A model generated the notes under the pieces. It did not search any database, was not told where the DNA came from, and saw only the letters and a program-made list of their open reading frames with translations. A stretch of 64,000 bases of DNA from assembly GCF_026210795.1 (NCBI RefSeq), contig NC_089445.1, positions 248,001 to 312,000 on the forward strand, in the 5' to 3' direction. Source of the stretch: Rhizophagus irregularis. Its lineage: Eukaryota; Glomeromycota; Glomeromycetes; Glomerales; Glomeraceae. The position numbers and the translations under genes are program-made. Of the stretch, positions 57,248 to 64,000 are shown piece after piece (the stretch's first letter is position 1; the number at the start of each line of letters is the position of its first letter).

Positions 57248-60200
57248 TGCGATGTTGCGCTCATTTAAAATTTTTTTTTTATTTTTCGATTTTTTCGATT
57301 TTAAATTTTTTTTATTTTCATTTGGATTTTATTTTCGTTTCAATTTTTTTATTTTATTATATTAAATACTTATTTTTTTCTTATTTTTTGCATATTCAAA
57401 AAAATTATTATTATTTTTTGTACATATTTTTTATTCAAAAAATCAAAAATTTTTTTTTCTTTTTTTATTTATTCTTTTTTCTATTTCAAAAGTATTTTCA
57501 TTAATTATTTTATTTTATATTACATTTTATCAAAAAAGTATTTTTTATTATTTTATATTTCATTTTTATAATCATTCACATATTTATATAGTATAGATGG
57601 GGTTTCATTTAAAAAAAAAAATATCTCATAAAAATCCATATCAAATATATTATATTCATAGAAAAAAAAAATATTCGTTTTTTTTAAATTTTTTTTCAAA
57701 GTTCCCAAAAAGTTCAAAAATATATTTTTTTTATCAAATAAAAATTTAAAAGAAAAAAAAGTGCGTATATCAAATTCAAAAAAAAATTGTCTCGTGGCGC
57801 ATCAGTTTTTTTTTTTGATTATCTATGAAATTTTTTGTTCCTACCTTTTTAGCGTTCAAAAGTATAGAAAAATTTACGATGATTTGCACAAAAAAAGGGG
57901 GAGAGAAGGGGTAATAATATGCAAAACATTTAAGTAATTAAAGGGAATACAACATGAAACATATTGCATTTTACATAAAACTATCTTTTAGGTTTATAAA
58001 TTACTAGATTGCTAGTTACCTAATTTAAATTACGATAGGAAATGAATATACTAAAATGGTTAAGTTAAATAATATTAGTGTAAGTGTCAGTTGTCAAAAA
58101 GATTTAGGTAATTTTTTACTACGGATTGTGTGAAAATTACTCTTCTTTTATTTTTGATTTTGATTATTTTTTGATTTTGATTATTGGTTTATAAGAAATT
58201 TTATTAATAATTATAATTATATAATATATTAAAGGAATTGATCTCCTTGAAAAAATCTAGAAACAAAATCCAGAAACAAAAAAAAAAATCCAAAAATAAA
58301 AATAAAAATAAAAAAAAAATAAAATGAAAAAATAAAATTCGTTTTTTTTTAAAAAAATATTCTAATTATTCTAATTATGCATAAGAAGGTTTTTCACTAT
58401 AATATTTTTATCCGTTTTATCCGTTTTTTTTTTTTTTACAAATCCGTTACAGAATCCGTTTTAAAAATATTATTACAAAGGAGTTAAATTTAACTACTAA
58501 TATCCGTCAAAAAAAAAAAAAAAAAAAATTTCACATTTTTTTTTTTCACCATTTCCTAAACGTTATAACTAAATGAACTAAATGATATAAAAAAATTAAT
58601 TCTTAATAATTATTGGTTCTTAAAAAACCTGTACTTAAACTTGTTACAATTTACTTGTACGTTTTACTTTTTCAAGTTGTGCTTTTTTACTTGTACATAA
58701 TTATTTTACTTTTGTACATATCTGATATTTTACTCTTTCCTTATCTACAGTATAAAAAAAAAAATAATGACGAATTTTAATATATTTATGATGATTTTTA
58801 TTTTTCCACTACATTTTTTTTGTACTAAAGTAATATCACACAATAATAACAGATAAATAAATTTTATAAAAAGATGATACAAATATTTATTATAAATAAA
58901 ATAGGGATGAGTAGTCACCTTGTAAAACCATGCTAAAAAAGAAGTGACTAAAATAAATTAACAAATTGATCATCGTAGTCACTATGGAAGAATATAAAAT
59001 ATGGAACATAAAATATAGAATATAGAGTAACTAACACATTTATACACAACAACTGACATACACAAAGTATGATTTTCGTGTAACAAATATTTAATTGGCT
59101 ATAATTTAGATTATAATCCGCCAAATTGCATAAATTTTCAGATGCACGAAAATGAACAATTTTTGTTCTTTTTTGACAATGAAAAATTAGTAAGAATCTG
59201 ATAAAGTTTTTTTCTTAAAAAAAAAAAAATAGAATTCAGGGTTCAAATGACATAAAATGAAATTTCTGGTAAATAATTGAATACTTTTTTTTTTATAAAT
59301 CTTTTTTTTTTTTCTGGCAAATTCCATAATTCCATGCACGAACCTGCATTTCAAATAATTTATCATGTGATGAAATCATCATAGGTTTCAATTCCCTCTA
59401 ACCGTAATTGTATAATCCGTTATTTTTTCATACTTTCTTTTTTTTTCAAGGGTAACTTTTTAATTCTTTTAAAATATGACAATGGAAAATACCGAAATGT
59501 ATTAAATAATACACTACCGAGGAAATGGTTGACTTGTAAATTGTTTTTCCGAATCAGACAGTCAGTAGGTCGGTTATTAATCAATCATATTTTAATGCAA
59601 CGCAGCAGGATTTTTTTGTTTACTTTTTGTAGGTCCATGTGGTGAGAATTGAGTGACGTTATTTGAAGGTGTGATAATATTTGAGGTGGCCCTTGCATTT
59701 CTTGTGTAAATGTGATCTTCTAGGTAGTGCAACAACTCTTTTGAAAATATAATGATATACAACCTGTGCTTATATTATTATCATTTAGCAATAAATTCTA
59801 CAAAGAATTTCAATTTAATTAATTGATTAATTAAAAGGTAATCAAATTTGGTTACCCTATAAACGAATTAGTTAAAAATTCGTAGTAAGGATATACCGCA
59901 GTATCCTACCAGATTCCGATATATTCCGATAGAAATGCCGCAGTAGCCAAAGTAGGAAGAGTCCGATATTAGGGACTCCGTTATTAAGTATTCAATATTA
60001 GGAAATGGCGTAGCAATTTTGCATTTTTTTTAATACAATATTAGAAATGCCGCAGCAACTTTGAATTCGATATTGGGAAATGGCGCAGCAACATTGCAAT
60101 CAAAAAGTACTTTATAATATATAACTAATAATAAGAAATCTCTAATAAAAATATTTTAGGTTATGGCGCAGAACCTGTTCAATTTTATTTTTTTAAAGGT

Positions 60201-62899
60201 CAAAATATACAGTCAAAATATACAGTATTAATTTATGATATTCACGTTTGCATATTTTAAAATATTATTCGTTCCCTCCGATCTCTTTAATTGCATTAAG
60301 ACTTTATATTGTTTTACAAAAAGTCTTTACAAGGTTAAAAGGCTTTCTTACATTGTTATATTGAAAAAAGATGAATTTTTTTTTTCGATTAGTTATTGGT
60401 TACAAATTATGAATAATCAAAATCTCATTCCGGCGATTTCAATAAAAAGAGTTCCGATCGGTTACGATTATAATGTGAAAATTATAAAGTGAATAAAATG
60501 AATAAAGCGAATATAAAAAAATTTAAAAAATTGAAATTTGAATTTCATAAGCTTGCTTGTGATTATAAATGTACGCCTTACATTCATTATTATCATTATT
60601 TAAAATTTTTTTTTTTTTAAATAAAAAAAATAAAAAAAGAATGAATGAAGATTGAAGATTATGAGGATTTTTTTAAAAAAATTTTTTTATTCGTTTAAAA
60701 AAAAAAAAAAGGTTTTTTTTTTGTTTTTTTTTATTTCTTTTTTTTATTCTTTCTTTCAAACAATTCTTTAATAAGAAATTTATTATTATTTTTTTTTTTA
60801 TAAAAAAAAAAAAATAATGCAATTAAGGTATATAATAATTTGAATGAATTAATTTAAAGAAATGATCTGATCAAGTAAAAAAAAAAAATTGATAAAATTT
60901 TTTTTGTTTTATCAGTTATTGGTAAGTGTTACATTGAAATTAACTTATAACTTAAAAAAAGCAGATTATAAATTCTGAATGGTTAATTGGTTTATGCATA
61001 GTTTATTGTACATTATATATATATATATATATATTTTCAATAGAGATTTGAATTTAATCCTTTAAAAGATAATTGTTTTCAATAAATAAATTTTACTTAA
61101 TATATTACTTTATTTTATTTTTTTTTTTGAAATCTAAAAAAAAATCTAAAAAAGAATTCTATTCAATAATCAATCAAACTAAATATGATAAGAAACCCTC
61201 CTCACTTTCCAAAAAGAAATTCAAATCCCGGTGTTGGTCACATTTTTTTTTTTTTATCGCCTTACAAATGCAGTGACGCCAATTCCATTGCATTATGTAA
61301 CAATACTTTTACAATCCAATAGAATTCAAACATTATGAAAACGAACCCCAAAAAAAAAGAACGCGTATAAGAAAAAAAAAAATTTTTTTTTGATCAAAAA
61401 TTTTTTTTTATTTTATTTTATTTTTTTTAACGTTATTACCAAAAAGTACTTTTTTCCATGTGAAGTATGTGAAATAAACGGCTTTTTATTTATTTGTTTG
61501 TTTATTTTCAAAATGAATGAACCATTAATGACTCTTTTATGCGTTAATGAATACTCAAATGATAAAATCCGTTTAAAAATAATAATAATGAAACTTTTTT
61601 TTTATCATGAGATTTCCATATAATACATACATACAATATTAATATACATTATATATACATTATATATACATTATATAACAATTATATAACAAGTATATAT
61701 ACCATTTATACCATAAATAAAAGTATATGTCATGCGTGTGAATTATCAAAACTTTAAATTATGTCACACGCTCAACCCGTTTTTTTTTAAAGTGATGTAT
61801 CATATTATCTTATATAATATATATTTTACCGTTTATATACTGTATATATACTAGTATATATATAAACGCGAAATGAATTTTTCATCACAAATTTCATATC
61901 ACATTTATTATATAATAAAACAAACACTAGATTTTATGATTTATTTTTATCGTTTACAAAGATTAAATTTTTTAATAAAGTTACACACTTACACATTTTG
62001 TTTCCATCTTTAACCGATAAAGGTAATATTGATCATTGACAAAAGATAACAAGGTGACACGTCCCCCACTCCTTAATTTAGTAAATCTTGACATGAAAGA
62101 GATAAGATTATTTAGCATATTTTTTTTTTCCCCCTGATCTTATTTATTTAAGGTAAAAAGTTAACAAATTGTTTTATTTTTAATACTATATTTTTCTCAT
62201 AATCTCATGTACATTAATAATGACATAATTTTTCATCTTAGATTTATTATTTTACTCGGAGAAAAAAAAAAATTTTTTTGTCGTTTCTGTGGGAATTTTT
62301 GAAACTAAAAAAAATAAAGGGTCTTTTTAAGTAGATCAAAAAATTATCTACGCCCAAAATAAAAAACGCACACACCAATCGTTAATCTTTTTTTTTTTCT
62401 TTTTGACTTTATATTGAATTTTTTTTTTCCTTTTTTCTCGACATTTTTTTTTTTTTTTTTTACTCAAAAACACAGGTTAATAATCCTGTCTTTTCTCGGT
62501 TAGATTTCAAATGATTTCATGTGATTATTTGTGGATTATTTGTGAAAAGGGGATTTTCTTTCTACAAAATTATTTCTTCCGTATCATTCCGATTTTAGAT
62601 TCACGAGAAAATCATGTGATGTGAAACTGTTCCCAACAAATTTTTTTTTGATTTCATACCCATTGAAGGTTGTCTTACGAAGATCGTGATGAATGGATGA
62701 TGAATATTAGTGGATCGTGGATCGAAAATAGATTGATTATTTGGTCCAACTAACTAAGTTTTTTGAATTGTTTAGTATAGCATTTATGTAACATATATAC
62801 GTCAAATAAATACTTTCAATATTAATTATGAATAATAATTTGAATGATCTAATGAATCTATTCCCAAGTTATGTCAAGTTATTTCTAATTTTAAATAAC
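57248..62899. other. Long AT-rich gene-free stretch
   Basis: Only low-complexity frames (Phe/Lys runs). Small order: about four words of gaaatggcg[tc]agcaa.ttt about 45-60 bp apart at 59930-60095 (see findings), a TA tract at 61015-61035, and a 12-bp tacattatata unit at 61640-61680. It may include a long 3' UTR of the F-box gene or non-coding transcripts; none can be shown. Confidence 0.4.
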
Positions 62900-63605
62900 A
62901 GTACCACTTAAATGCTTTGCTCTCATACCTACCAGTCTACCACTCAATGGATGCGACTAACGTACTCATTTATTAGGAACGGGTTAGTTAGACATTATTG
63001 AAACTCAAACTAACACAGTAACACTCCCTCTCGCTGATATATAGAGATAAAGGAACCATTATAAAAAAAAGCTCTTATAATTCAATACTTCATACTTTAT
63101 TAATTAGGTTATTTTTATTGGAAAATTTTAAATACTATTTAAATGCTATGCTCAATGGATGTATATGGAGACTATTCTAAATGTCTCAAATTTTTTTTAG
63201 TTATATAAAATATAAATGTCCGCTTATAGATAACGTACTCATTTATTAGAAACGGGTTAATTAGACATTATTGAAACTCAAACTTCAAAGCCACTAACAC
63301 TCCTTCTCGCTGATATATAGAGATATCAAAAGGAGCTCTTATAATTCAATACCTCAAAAATTCAGACATATCTTAGATTATTTTTAAATACCATTTAAAT
63401 GCTTTACTCTCATTCTAATATTCTATCTACTATTCAATGAATGCGTCCTAAATAAAAGAATACAGTATTCATTTATTAGGAACGGATTGAAATTCAAACT
63501 TAAAGCCACTTACGCTCAGATCGTAATTTTCGATAGGGATGTATAGGATAAAGGAACCATCATTATAAAAAGAGCTCTTGTAATTCAATACTTCAATAAT
63601 ACAGA
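62900..63605. repeat. Three tandem units of about 240 bp
   Basis: Units begin near 62900, 63130 and 63390 with accacttaaatgctttgctc-type sequence. Each contains cgtactcatttattaggaac, attgaaactcaaact, actccctctcgctgatatat, agagctcttataattcaata in the same order. The third is the most diverged and lacks part of the middle. No coding capacity. Confidence 0.75.
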
Positions 63606-63640
63606 AATTTTACTCTTAGGTGGCTAATTTTAAATGGTTT

Positions 63641-63756
63641 ACGGTACATTTCGCCGAAAGGTTTCGCCGAAAAATAGGGCCAACATTATGCAGAATTATA
63701 AATAACTCAGGCCAGAGATTATTTTTCAGCGAAATGAGCGAAATGTCCCGATACCG
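63641..63756. mobile_element. Short fold-back element in the 6PGD relic
   Basis: 116 bp between acggtacatttcgccgaaag and the inverse of gcgaaatgtcccgataccgt. Shares the cgccgaa words and the cgggatacc end with the larger element at 46327. It abuts the last readable residues of the dehydrogenase relic. Confidence 0.6.
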
Positions 63757-64000
63757 TCCTAAATAAGTTCCAAAATTCGAAAACATCACGACTAATCTTA
63801 TCATGGTCAAAGCCAAGTCCTTCTTTCATTAAATGATATGCTTCACAAATAAGTTGCATGTCACCATATTCAAGACCATTGTGGACCATTTTAACATAAT
63901 GCCCAGCGCCAGTTTCACCAACTCAATCGCAACATTGGTTCATTACCAACTTTTGCAGTAACGGATTGGAAGATCGGTTTTAATTTTTTCAACTAAGGGA
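63757..64000 (-). pseudogene. 6-phosphogluconate dehydrogenase relic (partial)
   Basis: Minus-strand reading gives LKPIFQSVTAKVGNEP, then in a shifted frame a stop where the Trp of DWVG is expected, then [20 protein letters not shown] and [13 protein letters not shown]. This is the highly conserved 6PGD substrate-binding and catalytic segment (Lys and His-Asn in HYVKMVHN). An AG acceptor-like CCCTTAG precedes the first piece. A frame shift, a stop and a fold-back element right after FEFWNLF show that it is broken. The working pentose-phosphate gene must lie elsewhere; part of this copy is beyond the window edge. Confidence 0.75.

Noticed and set aside
57244-57504. 86-codon frame after the F-box gene
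   Set aside because: Phe/Tyr homopolymer from T-rich DNA; probably 3' UTR.
60235-60492. 85-codon frame
   Set aside because: No homology recognised, non-ATG start, composition expected for AT-rich DNA; not enough to call.
61180-61260. Possible tRNA from ttcaaatcccgg
   Set aside because: No acceptor stem or anticodon arm can be folded around it.

Overview
The window looks like nuclear DNA of an arbuscular mycorrhizal fungus, most likely Rhizophagus (Glomeromycotina). The reasons are the very high A+T content, short GT-AG introns, many decayed repeats, and the lineage-typical families: Sel1-repeat proteins, SAM-plus-kinase proteins, RING proteins with a lysine-rich C-terminal module, a Crinkler-like N-terminus and Uma2-type nucleases. 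The species call is inference from gene content, not from a database search.

Layout. 1-0.4 kb: 5' exons of an unidentified minus-strand gene. 0.4-7 kb: AT-rich DNA with a hairpin element and short tandem repeats. 7-11.6 kb: a decayed RING-type gene interrupted by a MITE, a Uma2-type nuclease gene whose last exon encodes a C2H2 zinc finger, and a decayed Uma2 3' fragment. 12.2-16.3 kb: two housekeeping genes head to head, cofactor-independent phosphoglycerate mutase (8 exons, minus) and a probably mitochondrial DEAD-box helicase (3 exons, plus). 17-20.4 kb: a Sel1-repeat gene and a frame-broken SAM/kinase gene. 21.5-28.6 kb: accessory block with an intact Uma2 gene, another decayed Uma2 copy, a decayed coiled-coil gene, a multi-RING locus with broken frames and another relic. 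29.2-34.06 kb: a degenerate LINE (endonuclease end, reverse transcriptase, RNase H, zinc knuckle, TAA tail) carrying a nested MITE. 34.4-35.7 kb: mitochondrial-type tryptophanyl-tRNA synthetase. 36.4-39.7 kb: a cluster of terminal-inverted-repeat elements, one nested, one carrying a tandem array whose units look like intron plus micro-exon. 43.2-46.8 kb: a second Sel1 gene, two MITEs, a decayed Sel1 copy and a fold-back element. 47.9 kb: Crinkler-like fragment. 50-52 kb: tandem repeats. 55.9-57.2 kb: F-box/LRR-like gene. 57-62.9 kb: gene-free AT-rich DNA. 62.9-64 kb: a tandem array and a 6-phosphogluconate dehydrogenase relic cut by a fold-back element.

The housekeeping genes (glycolytic mutase, mitochondrial helicase, mitochondrial tRNA synthetase) sit as islands in repeat-rich DNA. 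Around them the accessory families recur as one intact and one or more broken copies, whose differences are mainly G/C to A/T transitions. No tRNA, rRNA or CRISPR locus was seen. The most unusual items are the intron/micro-exon array at 38.3-39.1 kb, the Uma2 plus zinc-finger gene at 9.2-10.0 kb, and the intact/decayed Uma2 series with a MITE abutting the promoter of the intact copy.
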